In this document: positions 43,233 to 51,810 of the stretch, one piece after another
How the letters are laid out: each line of letters starts with the position of its first letter
Numbering within the stretch: the first letter of the stretch is position 1
NCBI RefSeq assembly: GCF_003096715.1
Contig: NZ_QEOL01000029.1
Span: 56,445-120,444 of the forward strand
DNA length: 64,000 bases
From: Paraburkholderia silvatlantica
GTDB lineage: Bacteria > Pseudomonadota > Gammaproteobacteria > Burkholderiales > Burkholderiaceae
Direction of reading: 5' to 3'
Program-made: the position numbers and the translations under genes
Notes under the pieces: model-generated
What the model saw: only the letters and a program-made list of their open reading frames with translations
Database searches by the model: none
What the model was told of the DNA's origin: nothing

Positions 43233-44732
43233 ATGTCCGGTCCACGAGGTGCATCGGCGTTCGACGTATCCGTCGACGCTGGCAGTTATCGTGTCGCGCG
43301 TCCTGATAACCCGCAGCAGGTTATCGAACTACTGCGCGAACACAAGATTCAGATCGTCGACCTGAAATTCACTGATCTGCCCGGTCTTTGGCAGCACTTT
43401 TCCATCACCCTGCCCGAGGTGCACGAAGGCCTCTTTGCCAACGGTATCGGCTTCGACGGTTCATCGATTCGCGGATTTCAGGAAATTCAGGAATCCGACA
43501 TGCTTCTCAAGCCGGATCCCACGACTGCATTCATCGATCCCGCGAGCGAAACGCCCACCCTCTCGATGATCTGCGACGTGATCGATCCCGTGCTGCATCA
43601 GCCGTACTCGCGCGATCCGCGCTACATCGCGAAGAAGGCCGAAGCATACTTGAAGCAGACCGGAATTGCGACAACGTGCTACTTCGGGCCCGAGCTCGAG
43701 TTCTTCATATTCGACTCGATCCGTTTTGGCCAGGATGCCCATTGCGGCTACTTTTATGTTGAATCCGCCGAAGGGGACTGGAATTCGGGTCGCGACGAAG
43801 GAGCGTATGGCGGGGGCAACCTCGGTTACAAGCCTCGCTTCAAGGAAGGGTATTTTCCGGCGCCGCCACATGACACATTGCAGGACATCCGCTCGACGAT
43901 CGTGTTGTTGCTTCAGCAGGCCGGTGTGCAGGTGGAAGTGCATCACCACGAGGTGGCGACAGCGGGACAGAACGAAATCGACATGCGGTTTTCCACCCTT
44001 ACGCGCATGGCCGACAATGTCATGATCTACAAGTACATCTGCAAGAACGTCGCGCGCCGGCACGGCAAGGTGGCGACCTTTATGCCGAAGCCGCTTTTCG
44101 CCGACAATGCGAGCGGCATGCACTGCCACCAGAGCCTGTGGAAGGACGACGATAACCTGTTCTACGATGCGCACGGCTGGGCGCTCACGTCCGCCATGTG
44201 TCGATGGTATATTGGCGGCCTGCTCAAGCATGCGCCGGCGCTGATGGCGTTCTGCGCGCCGACCACGAACTCCTACAAGCGTCTCGTGCCCGGATATGAA
44301 GCACCGGTGAATCTGGCAATGTCACAACGCAACCGCTCGGCGGCCGCGCGCATTCCGATGTACTCCGATTCGCCGAACGCGCGGCGCGTCGAGTTTCGGT
44401 GTCCCGATCCGTCGGCCAATGCGTACCTCGCCTTCTCGGCAATGCTGATGGCCGGGCTCGACGGCATCGAAAACAGGACAGACCCAGGCGATCCGCTCGA
44501 TGTCAATATTTACGACCTGCCGCCCGAGAAAGCGAAGGACGTCCGTCAGGTGCCGGGTTCGCTCGATGAATCGCTGAATGCGCTCGAGGCAGACAACGAG
44601 TTCCTGCGCCGAGGCGATGTCTTCACGGAAGATGTCATCGACACGTGGCTTGAGTACAAGCGCAAGCGTGAGATCGACGCGATCAGGCTGCGCCCGCATC
44701 CGTGGGAGTTCTATTTGTACTTCGACGTCTGA
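43233..44732 (+). CDS. glnA: glutamine synthetase, type I
   Basis: 499 residues from ATG 43233 with GGGAGAG upstream. NGIGFDGSSIRGF, GPELEFFIFD, HHEVATAGQNEIDMRF, MPKPLFADNASGMHCHQSLW and SQRNRSAAARIP (R-rich, substrate and ATP sites) are all present. The adenylylation site region reads NIYDLPPE with Tyr retained, so it could be regulated by AMP addition. It is ~30 residues longer at the N-terminus than the housekeeping enzyme and is not next to ntrBC, so it is probably an extra copy. Confidence 0.92.
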   Translation: MSGPRGASAFDVSVDAGSYRVARPDNPQQVIELLREHKIQIVDLKFTDLPGLWQHFSITLPEVHEGLFANGIGFDGSSIRGFQEIQESDMLLKPDPTTAFIDPASETPTLSMICDVIDPVLHQPYSRDPRYIAKKAEAYLKQTGIATTCYFGPELEFFIFDSIRFGQDAHCGYFYVESAEGDWNSGRDEGAYGGGNLGYKPRFKEGYFPAPPHDTLQDIRSTIVLLLQQAGVQVEVHHHEVATAGQNEIDMRFSTLTRMADNVMIYKYICKNVARRHGKVATFMPKPLFADNASGMHCHQSLWKDDDNLFYDAHGWALTSAMCRWYIGGLLKHAPALMAFCAPTTNSYKRLVPGYEAPVNLAMSQRNRSAAARIPMYSDSPNARRVEFRCPDPSANAYLAFSAMLMAGLDGIENRTDPGDPLDVNIYDLPPEKAKDVRQVPGSLDESLNALEADNEFLRRGDVFTEDVIDTWLEYKRKREIDAIRLRPHPWEFYLYFDV

Positions 44733-44879
44733 TCATCCGTGCACACAGGTGTGATCCGCATGCGAAGAAGGATGGACGCAATAACTATAATGAACCGGTC
44801 AGCGCCCGCCTCGCGTGACGCGTTTTGGACTGCGGGGCAGTGGGGGTGCTGCTTCATCCCCTTTTGCGCGAGGCAGATC

Positions 44880-45617
44880 ATGCAACGCACTGATGCGATC
44901 CTCAAGCAGGTAATGGCGGCGTTCGAACACGAATCGCACCTGAAGCTCCACAATTCCCCCGTCCATATCAGCCGCAATAGCGCTGCCTTGACTGTTGCAG
45001 GCGAAGTGCCGGACGTTACGTCCAAGAAGCGGCTGATTCAGTTGACCCGGACTTACAGCGACGGCGAACCCCTCATTGACGAGTTGCGCGTCAGCGCTGA
45101 GCCGCCGATTGGCGACGGCGAGTTGCGCACGCGGGTCTGCGAAAGGATTTTACAGACGATGGAGTTCCGCAACTGCGTGGTATGTGCGCGCGTGAAAGAC
45201 CAGCTCGAAATGCTGCGCGGCACCATGGACGAAGCCGGCGAGGAGGGTGGGGGCGTTGTGGAGGTAACCGTGGAAGGTGGCGTCGTGACGCTGACGGGCC
45301 AGGTGATGAGCCTGTCGCATCGACGGCTCGCCAGTGTGATCGCGTGGTGGGTCGGCGGGTGCCGGGACGTTGGGAATCTGCTGGAGTTGGTGTCGGCCGA
45401 AGCGGATGGAGACGAAGAGATTCACGAGGCCATGGCTCTCGTGCTCGAATCCGATCCGCGCGTTCACGCTGGACAAATCACGATCAACGTGGAGAGGAAC
45501 CGGATTACGCTCGCCGGCTGTGTGGCGACTGAAGCCGAGAGGCGCCAGGCAGAGATGGACGCGTGGTGTCTGGACACGACAGGAGGTGTGGTCAACCGGA
45601 TCGAGGTGCGAGCGTGA
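44880..45617 (+). CDS. BON-domain protein
   Basis: 245 residues from ATG 44880, with GAGG upstream. It holds repeated BON-type modules: one near residues 30-65 (HISRNSAALTVAGEVPD), one around 120-165 (VEVTVEGGVVTLTGQVMS) and one around 190-240 (GQITINVERNRITLAGCVATEAERRQAE, given in part). The beta strand VTLTGxV is diagnostic. BON domains bind phospholipid or act in envelope stress. No signal peptide is evident, which is unusual. Its stop overlaps the GTG start of the next gene. Confidence 0.8.
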   Translation: MQRTDAILKQVMAAFEHESHLKLHNSPVHISRNSAALTVAGEVPDVTSKKRLIQLTRTYSDGEPLIDELRVSAEPPIGDGELRTRVCERILQTMEFRNCVVCARVKDQLEMLRGTMDEAGEEGGGVVEVTVEGGVVTLTGQVMSLSHRRLASVIAWWVGGCRDVGNLLELVSAEADGDEEIHEAMALVLESDPRVHAGQITINVERNRITLAGCVATEAERRQAEMDAWCLDTTGGVVNRIEVRA

Positions 45618-46594
45618 GCGTATCCAGTCTGCGATGCCCGGCATCTTGTGACCGACATCGCGAAAATCATCGCTCTCGCGCAGCAAGCATCCGGGTCCGC
45701 AGGACGCTGTGCACGCTGACCTGTCTGGCGGCATCCTGCCTGCTGTGTGCGAGGCTGTCAGCCCAGGAATCCGACGACGCCGCCCGCCTGCGGGTCACAT
45801 ACCAGAGCATGAAACTGCTGCTCGACCATAACTCGTTTCATCGGCGGTTGTATCTCGATTCCCAGGAATCTCCATCCACCGTTACGGGCGAAATCTACGC
45901 TGTAATGGACCACCCGTTCGCAACCGTGAGCGCCGCTCTCGGTGATCCGTCAAAAGGCGCGACTAACTGGTGCGACGTATTGTTTTTGCATCCCAACGTC
46001 AAGTACTGCAATGTTTCCGGCAGTAACAACGGCAACGTCCTGACCGTGAACATCAGCCAGAAGGAAGCCCCAGAAGAACTTGGGTCTACTTATCGCTTGC
46101 GTTTCGCGTATGACGCGCCGATCACCGGTCCAGGATATTTTCACGTAACGCTCCACGCGGACAGTGGCCCGCTTGACACCCGCAATTATCGGATCGCCCT
46201 CGAAGCGGCATCGCTCGATAGCGGGCATACATTCCTGCATCTGACCTACGCATACAGTTACGGCACGATAGGGCGTCTTGCAATCAAAGGCTATCTGTCG
46301 ACTTTCGGCAGCGGAAAGGTCGGTTTCACTAACGTCGCGGATGCGTCCGCGGAGCAGCCGGAATACGTCGATGGTATGCGCGGTCTCGTGGAGCGCAACA
46401 CCATGCGCTACTACCTGGCCATCGATGCCTGGCTGGGCGAGCCGCCGGGCAAGCCCGACACGCGCCTAGAGCAACGCCTGAGCAACTGGTTTAGCGCCAG
46501 TGAGCAATATCCGCGGCAGCTTCACGAAATCGATCGGCAGCAGTATATGGAGATGAAACAGCAGGAATACCGGCGCCAGCAGACGGAGCCATAA
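45614..46594 (+). CDS. exported protein of unknown function
   Basis: 326 residues from GTG 45614 (GTGA overlap with the BON gene stop). A basic N-terminus precedes a hydrophobic signal ending ARLSAQES around residue 50. The mature part (SFHRRLYLDSQESPSTVTGEIY, given in part; NWCDVLFLHPNVKYCNV; RNYRIALEAASL; MRYYLAIDAWLG) suggests a START/SRPBCC-like beta-rich fold, but I do not recognise a named family. The C-terminus is Gln/Tyr/Arg-rich. Cotranscribed with the BON gene. Confidence 0.65.
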   Translation: MSVSSLRCPASCDRHRENHRSRAASIRVRRTLCTLTCLAASCLLCARLSAQESDDAARLRVTYQSMKLLLDHNSFHRRLYLDSQESPSTVTGEIYAVMDHPFATVSAALGDPSKGATNWCDVLFLHPNVKYCNVSGSNNGNVLTVNISQKEAPEELGSTYRLRFAYDAPITGPGYFHVTLHADSGPLDTRNYRIALEAASLDSGHTFLHLTYAYSYGTIGRLAIKGYLSTFGSGKVGFTNVADASAEQPEYVDGMRGLVERNTMRYYLAIDAWLGEPPGKPDTRLEQRLSNWFSASEQYPRQLHEIDRQQYMEMKQQEYRRQQTEP

Positions 46595-46667
46595 CCAGGA
46601 AACCAGATATCAAAGGAGGCGTTGACGTTCCCCATCACTCCCGCGCCAGGCGTCGCTGCGAAGTGCG

Positions 46668-46681
46668 TTGATTTGCATCAA
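46668..46681. promoter_or_regulatory. FNR/Anr-type box
   Basis: TTGAT-TTGC-ATCAA is a perfect match to the FNR-family consensus TTGAT-N4-ATCAA, centred ~70 bases before the universal stress protein start. It suggests induction under low oxygen. Confidence 0.8.
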
Positions 46682-46744
46682 ATGCCCGTGACCGCTCCAC
46701 GGCAGCATGAAAACGAATCTCCCACATCGATCGTGAGGTCCGCC

Positions 46745-47695
46745 ATGACTGCTGGAGACACGCCCTTTCCCTTCGCGAGGATCCTCGTCGCTGTGGATTC
46801 CACGCCCGCGGCGTCGGCAGCGCTAAGTTACCTGCGCAGTCTCCTGTGTCCGGGCGCCACAGTGCGCATGGTGGCCGTGGCCGAGAACCCGCGCACGCTG
46901 GTGCCGTTGGGGGCCTGGGCCGGGGCGCAGCTCCAGGCGGCAAGGGACGAACTGCGGCTTGATGCAGAGGCAGCGATAAAAACTGCGCGATCCAGACTGG
47001 ATGGCTGCGGCGCGAAACTCGAGGAACAGATCATCGACCTTTGCAGGGTAGGGGGTGACCTTGTCCACGCGCTCGCCGAAGCGATATCGCATTGGTCGCC
47101 CGATCTGGTTGTCCTCGGGGCGCGTCATCATCGAGCCCTGTTGCGCTGGGTGGAGGGAGAGATATCCGCGCCGCTCACGCGGCTGCTTCACGCGCCGATC
47201 CTGATCGTCCCGTTCGAATATGAAGGTGGGCTGGACGGCCCTCCTTCGCGGATTCTGTTCGCGACCGACGGTAGCAACGCGTCCCTGAACGCTTTGCGTG
47301 CGGGTGCCAGGCTCGCGGCGTCGTGCTCGGACTGGCGCGTCATTTACGTCGTTGATCGGCTGCTTGCACCTGGGACTGGGCCTTTCGAGCAACAGTACGA
47401 AGACTCGCTGATGAAGATCGGCCAGGTCGCCCTCAAGGCGGCAGGCGACGAACTTGCCGCGTACGAACAGCAAAATGAACGGGCAGTGGAGACGGCGCTG
47501 ATCAGGACTGGTGGCACGTATGACGACGTGCCGCATGCGATTGACCGCGAAGCGCGGCACTGGAAGGCGCAGCTTGTCGTCCTCGGAACACACGGGCGGC
47601 GCGGTCTTACGCGTTGGCTGCTTGGCAGCGTCGCTGAACGGACGCTGCGATTGACGTCGGTTCCGCTTTTGCTCGTGCCACCGGCCGGTAGTTAG
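46745..47695 (+). CDS. tandem UspA universal stress protein
   Basis: 316 residues from ATG 46745. Two UspA domains: residues ~10-155 (ARILVAVDSTPAASAAL to DLVVLGARHHRALLRWVEGE) and ~165-310 (RILFATDGSNASLNALRAG to LVVLGTHGRRGLTRWLLGSVAE). The second keeps the ATP-binding G-x2-G-x9-G(S) motif; the first is degenerate there. The FNR-type box immediately upstream fits the anaerobic/energy-limitation regulation known for such proteins. Confidence 0.9.
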   Translation: MTAGDTPFPFARILVAVDSTPAASAALSYLRSLLCPGATVRMVAVAENPRTLVPLGAWAGAQLQAARDELRLDAEAAIKTARSRLDGCGAKLEEQIIDLCRVGGDLVHALAEAISHWSPDLVVLGARHHRALLRWVEGEISAPLTRLLHAPILIVPFEYEGGLDGPPSRILFATDGSNASLNALRAGARLAASCSDWRVIYVVDRLLAPGTGPFEQQYEDSLMKIGQVALKAAGDELAAYEQQNERAVETALIRTGGTYDDVPHAIDREARHWKAQLVVLGTHGRRGLTRWLLGSVAERTLRLTSVPLLLVPPAGS

Positions 47696-47752
47696 CCCGT
47701 CAGGGGGCAGACGTGCATACCCGAGCCCAATTCCTGCGCCCATGTCGTCATC

Positions 47753-47899
47753 GTGTTGCTGATCAATCTCATGTTGCTCGGACTCGCGTACGTGCTCATG
47801 AAGCTCGACTGGAAACGGCTCCTCGAAAAGCGAAAACTGAAGTGGCGGCGGCCCGTAGGACATTCCGACCGCAACGACGCAGGCCCAGTCGGTTCCTGA
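47753..47899 (+). CDS. possible small membrane protein, 48 aa
   Basis: From GTG 47753 the frame gives one membrane segment (LLINLMLLGLAYVLMK) followed by a basic stretch KRLLEKRKLKWRRP, resembling small single-pass proteins. There is no clear ribosome site. It lies just after the stress protein. Low confidence. Confidence 0.3.
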   Translation: MLLINLMLLGLAYVLMKLDWKRLLEKRKLKWRRPVGHSDRNDAGPVGS

Positions 47900-47962
47900 C
47901 CTGGTGACATCGAGCAGATAGCAGGAGGCAGCTCGCCGGAGCAATCACTCTATTTACTGATA

Positions 47963-47976
47963 ATCTATTTATAGAT
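47963..47976. promoter_or_regulatory. AT-rich palindromic operator of the BigR/SqrR-like repressor
   Basis: ATCTAT-TT-ATAGAT is a perfect inverted repeat in the only strongly AT-rich stretch of the region, directly before the repressor start. ArsR-type sulfide repressors bind comparable AT-rich dyads at their own promoters. Confidence 0.65.
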
Positions 47977-47985
47977 ATATTATCT

Positions 47986-48348
47986 ATGTGTGAATTGAGT
48001 GAGTGCGCAATGGACCCAAGCCACCCCATCATCGACCTGGCGACCATGCAGGCCGCCGCGGCAAACGCGTGCGCACTGCTCAAGGTGCTCGCCAATCCCG
48101 ACCGCCTGCTGCTGATGTGCCGCCTCTCCCAGGGGGGGCTGTCTGTGGGAGAACTCGAGGACGAGCTTGCCATCCGGCAGCCGACCCTGTCCCAGCAGTT
48201 GGGGCTGCTCCGTGAAAACGGCCTGGTGGCAACGCGTCGCGAGGGCAAGAACATCTTTTATTCGGTGGCGAGTCCGCAAGCGCTCGCCGTCATGGCGGTC
48301 CTTTATCAGCAGTTCTGCGCGAATCCTTCCGGGGACGAATCATGTTGA
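47986..48348 (+). CDS. bigR: ArsR-family repressor, BigR/SqrR-like persulfide sensor
   Basis: 120 residues. Winged helix: LLKVLANPDRLLLMCRLSQGG, ELEDELAIRQPTLSQQLGLLRENGLV (given in part), then FYSVASPQALAVMAVLY. Cysteines in LLMCRL (Cys45) and near the C-terminus (QFC, Cys110) occupy the two positions that form a tetrasulfide in BigR/SqrR. ATG 47986 lacks a ribosome site; ATG 48010 (MDPSHP) is the alternative. Its stop overlaps the start of the transporter gene, so it controls a repressor-transporter operon that responds to sulfide. Confidence 0.82.
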   Translation: MCELSECAMDPSHPIIDLATMQAAAANACALLKVLANPDRLLLMCRLSQGGLSVGELEDELAIRQPTLSQQLGLLRENGLVATRREGKNIFYSVASPQALAVMAVLYQQFCANPSGDESC

Positions 48349-48776
48349 TTGACTTCACGCATTTCACGCCAGGTCTCTCATTGACCGGCGGACTCATCAT
48401 CGGCCTCGCGGCCGCAGGACTCGTGCTGTTCAACGGTCGCATCGCCGGTATCAGCGGCATCTTCGGTGGCCTGTTGAGCCTGCCGCGCAATGACAGCGGC
48501 TGGCGCATTGCCTTCGTCGCAGGCCTCGTCATCGCCCCTGTCATTGCAGGCCTGCTCGGCAGGCCCGCAATTGCGGATATTGAGGCGAACTGGGGTGTCG
48601 TCCTGGTTGCAGGCTTTCTGGTGGGGATCGGCACTCGCTACGCCAGCGGCTGTACGAGTGGCCACGGCGTGTGTGGCCTCTCACGCGGGTCGCTGCGTTC
48701 GCTCGTTGCCACGCTGACCTTCATGGCGGCGGGATTCATGACTGTTTTTGTTCAACGCCACCTGATTGGAGGCTGA
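48342..48776 (+). CDS. YeeE/YedE-family sulfur transporter half (PmpA-like)
   Basis: 144 residues with four membrane segments. The motif GFLVGIGTRYASGCTSGHGVCGLSR (given in part) carries the family's conserved Cys pair that relays thiosulfate or sulfane sulfur in YeeE. It is paired with the next gene as a split two-gene transporter. Overlaps the repressor gene by 7 bases. Confidence 0.88.
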   Translation: MLIDFTHFTPGLSLTGGLIIGLAAAGLVLFNGRIAGISGIFGGLLSLPRNDSGWRIAFVAGLVIAPVIAGLLGRPAIADIEANWGVVLVAGFLVGIGTRYASGCTSGHGVCGLSRGSLRSLVATLTFMAAGFMTVFVQRHLIGG

Positions 48777-48777
48777 C

Positions 48778-49209
48778 ATGGCGATCCTCACCGCACTGCT
48801 TTCGGGGCTGGTTTTCGGCGTTGGACTGATGGTTTCCGGCATGAGCAACCCGGCCAAGGTGCTCGGTTTCCTCGATATCGCCGGCAGTTGGGACCCGTCC
48901 CTCGCGTTCGTGATGGTGGGCGCCATCGTCGTGGCCTCGCTCGCATTCTTCGTCGCGAGACGCCGCCCGCGCTCGCTACTGGGCTTGCCCATGCAGCTTC
49001 CGGCAAGCGCGACGATTACGCCAAGGCTTGTCCTCGGCAGCGCCGCCTTTGGTATCGGCTGGGGCCTGGCGGGGTTTTGCCCGGGGCCCGCGCTGGTCGC
49101 GCTGGGTGCGGGCTATCCGAAGGCCATTGGATTTGTGGCAGCCATGGTGGCGGGCATGGTCGTCTTCGAACTCGTCGAACGGACGAAATCGGGCATGCAG
49201 CGGGCGTAA
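48778..49209 (+). CDS. YeeE/YedE-family transporter half (DUF6691, PmpB-like)
   Basis: 143 residues from ATG 48778, one base after the preceding stop. VFGVGLMVSGMSNPAKVLGFLDI and FGIGWGLAGFCPGPALVAL (given in part) show the second-half motifs with the GFCPGP cysteine. With the first half it should import or move sulfane sulfur or thiosulfate across the inner membrane, under the BigR-like repressor. Confidence 0.88.
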   Translation: MAILTALLSGLVFGVGLMVSGMSNPAKVLGFLDIAGSWDPSLAFVMVGAIVVASLAFFVARRRPRSLLGLPMQLPASATITPRLVLGSAAFGIGWGLAGFCPGPALVALGAGYPKAIGFVAAMVAGMVVFELVERTKSGMQRA

Positions 49210-49280
49210 GCAACGTCCACGGCAACGGGCCGCGGCGGGTCACGGCGGGTGCCGCATGCATGCAAAAAGGTGCCCCCGGC

Positions 49281-50084
49281 TCACGCGATGACGGCCTTGG
49301 CGAGCATGCCGAGGGCCACACATACGAGGATGGCCGCAAACCCGGCCTGGACATGATGAGCGGCCAGGCGATGCGATACGAGGCGTCCACCTAGCATCCC
49401 CGCGGCGGTAGCGGTGCTGAACCACAAGACGACGTCGAACGGAAATGCCGTACCGTGCATCGCCGTCGCCAGCACACCGCCACTGCCAACCAGTGCAATC
49501 ACCATCAACGACGTTGCCACGATGCCGTGCATCGATACATCGGTCAGCTTGCGCATCAACGGCACGATGATGAATCCACCGCCCACGCCGAGCAGCCCCG
49601 TCATCAGGCCGGTAAGCGACCCGGTCGCCGCCAGTGCCATTGCAGTGGGCCACGACCAGTCGAACCGGCCCGTCGCCGGATTGATATGAGCGACGCAAAG
49701 CGGCGACGCCTGTTGTGCCGGTGCCTTGCGCCTGAGCGTTTGATGAAGGAGCCGGAAGGCAACGAAAAGCATGACACAGGCGAACAAGCCCAGCAGCAGC
49801 CTCTGAGGCAGGGCGCGTGCGAGATGCGCCCCCGCTGCCGTGGCGGGAACCCCGAGCGCGGCCATCAGCAGGGCGGCACGATAGCGGACCAGGCGTTTGC
49901 GGAACGCCTCGAGCGCGCCCACTGCCGCGCTGCCCGCGACGGCGACAAGCGCGACTGGCGTCGCCTGCTGCATGGGCCATCCCATTCCAAACACGAGCGC
50001 GGGTACGGCGAGGATGCCGCCACCGGCGCCCGTGAGTCCAAGAATGGCGCCGACTACGGCGCCGAGAAAAAGCGAGACCAGCAT
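49281..50084 (-). CDS. TauE/SafE-family sulfite exporter
   Basis: 267 residues with about eight membrane segments: LGAVVGAILGLTGAGGGILAVPAL at the start and LTGLMTGLLGVGGGFIIVPLM in the second half are the paired TauE/SafE repeats (given in part). It lies 34 bases after the SQR fusion gene on the same strand. Following persulfide dioxygenase and SQR it probably exports sulfite or another sulfur anion. Confidence 0.88.
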   Translation of the reverse strand: MLVSLFLGAVVGAILGLTGAGGGILAVPALVFGMGWPMQQATPVALVAVAGSAAVGALEAFRKRLVRYRAALLMAALGVPATAAGAHLARALPQRLLLGLFACVMLFVAFRLLHQTLRRKAPAQQASPLCVAHINPATGRFDWSWPTAMALAATGSLTGLMTGLLGVGGGFIIVPLMRKLTDVSMHGIVATSLMVIALVGSGGVLATAMHGTAFPFDVVLWFSTATAAGMLGGRLVSHRLAAHHVQAGFAAILVCVALGMLAKAVIA

Positions 50085-50117
50085 CGATCACCTCGTGGAA
50101 CGGCAAGTGCACGAATA

Positions 50118-51773
50118 TCAGTCAGTCACCTGGGGTTGCACGAACCACTCCCGTCCCTTGAGCATGCCTCGCCAGTAAAGCGGCGGCAGGATGCGCTCCT
50201 TGAGCAGCCAGGCAAGACCGGACGGCTTCTTCCCGTCGATGATCCATGAGGGGAAGGTCGGTGCGACCTTGCCGCCGTAAAGAAACTCGGCGAGCACGAT
50301 CTTCCCGCGCTCGACCGTGAGCGGGCAGGAACCGTAACCGTCATAGGTCGCCGCTCCGCGCGTTACACCCAGGGCAGCCAGCACGTTGTGCGCGACGACC
50401 GGCGCCTGCTTGCGCGCCGCGGCGGCGGTTTTCGCGTTCGGCGTACTGGTCGCGTCGCCCAGCCCGAAGACGTTTTCGTAGGCCTTGTGGCGCAAGCTAG
50501 CCTGATCGACGTCGACCCAGCCGCCGGCATCGGCCAGCGGGCTGACACGGATGAAATCGGGCGCCTTCTGCGGCGGCACGACGTGGAGCAGGTCGAAACC
50601 GGTCTCGAATGTTTCGCTGCCGCCGCCCGGGAGTGCTCGCGCGAAGGTCGCTCGCCGCGCTTCGCCGTTCACGGCCGTCAGGTTGAAGCCGAAGTTGAGA
50701 TCGATGCCGTAGGACTCCACGTACTTCATGAGTGCGGGCACATAGTCGGCGACACCGAAGAGCGCCGCGCCGGCGTTGTAAAACTCGACGTTGATCTGGT
50801 TGAGCCTGCCGGCGCGGCGCCAGTGATCGGACGAGAGATACATGGCCTTCTGTGGTGCGCCCGCGCATTTGATCGGCATGGGCGGTTGCGTGAACAGCGC
50901 GCGCCCTCCCTTGAGCTGCTGCACCAGTTGCCAGGTGTAGGGCGCAAGGTCGTAGCGATAGTTGGAGGTCACGCCATTGCGGCCCAGTGTCTGCGGCAGT
51001 CCTTCGATGGCGTTCCAGTCCAGCTTCAGGCCGGGGCAGACAACGAGCTGCCGGTATTTCACGACGCGGCAGCCTTCCAGGATCACGGCGTTATCGGTGG
51101 GCTCGAACGCTGCCACCGCCGCCTTGATCCAGCGCACGTTGCGCGGCAGGACGCTGCCCATCGGGCGCGCTGTCGTTTCGGGACGGAATACGCCGGCGCC
51201 GACCATCGTCCAGCCGGGCTGGTAGTAGTGCACGTCGGCGGGATCGATGATGGCAATGTCAAGACCGGGAGCGCGGGCAAGCAGGCTCGAAGCGGTGGCG
51301 ACGCCAGCCGCTCCGGCGCCGACGATCACGACGTCGTGTTGTTCCTCCGCGGATTGGTGCGGCGAGCCGATGCGGCGCGTGAGCCCGCTCAGGTCGACCC
51401 CGGCGCGTTTGCCTGCCGCAAGGATCTCGACGAGCGACATGGCCGGCGTGCTGGCGAGCGCCCAGAGAGTCGCTGAGCGCATTCCGCTGCGGCAGTAGGC
51501 GAGCAGGGGACGCGGCAGGGTGTCCAGATAGCCGCGAAACCGTTCGGCATCCTGATCGCTTACCTTGCCCGATTCCACCGGAAGGTAATGCGCTTCGATA
51601 TCGAGTTCCCGCGCGGCCCGCTCGATTTCGGTGAACGTGGGTTGATCTGCACCTTCGCCGTCGGGACGGTTGCAGATGATTGCCCGAAAGCCCATCTCGC
51701 GCAGTGCGGCGAGATCGGGCACGCGGATCTGAGGGGAAACGGAGAACGTATTCGTGAGCTTTTTGAGTTCCAT
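50118..51773 (-). CDS. sqr: DUF442-sulfide:quinone oxidoreductase fusion
   Basis: 551 residues from ATG 51773 (AGAGG upstream; ATG 51794 is also possible). Residues ~1-105 form the DUF442/Blh phosphatase-like domain, with loop AYCRSGMRSATLW. After a linker, residues ~125-550 form a flavoprotein: FAD motif DVVIVGAGAAGVATASSL, VVCPGLKLDW and PIKCAGAPQKAMYLSSDHW with cysteines of the SQR redox centre, and a C-terminal amphipathic region with aromatic residues for membrane docking. SQR oxidises sulfide to polysulfide/persulfide and reduces quinone. Placed between persulfide dioxygenase and TauE in one operon. Confidence 0.88.
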   Translation of the reverse strand: MELKKLTNTFSVSPQIRVPDLAALREMGFRAIICNRPDGEGADQPTFTEIERAARELDIEAHYLPVESGKVSDQDAERFRGYLDTLPRPLLAYCRSGMRSATLWALASTPAMSLVEILAAGKRAGVDLSGLTRRIGSPHQSAEEQHDVVIVGAGAAGVATASSLLARAPGLDIAIIDPADVHYYQPGWTMVGAGVFRPETTARPMGSVLPRNVRWIKAAVAAFEPTDNAVILEGCRVVKYRQLVVCPGLKLDWNAIEGLPQTLGRNGVTSNYRYDLAPYTWQLVQQLKGGRALFTQPPMPIKCAGAPQKAMYLSSDHWRRAGRLNQINVEFYNAGAALFGVADYVPALMKYVESYGIDLNFGFNLTAVNGEARRATFARALPGGGSETFETGFDLLHVVPPQKAPDFIRVSPLADAGGWVDVDQASLRHKAYENVFGLGDATSTPNAKTAAAARKQAPVVAHNVLAALGVTRGAATYDGYGSCPLTVERGKIVLAEFLYGGKVAPTFPSWIIDGKKPSGLAWLLKERILPPLYWRGMLKGREWFVQPQVTD

Positions 51774-51810
51774 GCTTGCCTCTTGCATTTTCATTTACTA
51801 CTGCGATCAC

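Noticed and set aside
47796..48254. Open frame opposite the ArsR-family gene
   Set aside because: Ser/Arg-rich antisense shadow; the plus-strand frame is a textbook winged-helix repressor.
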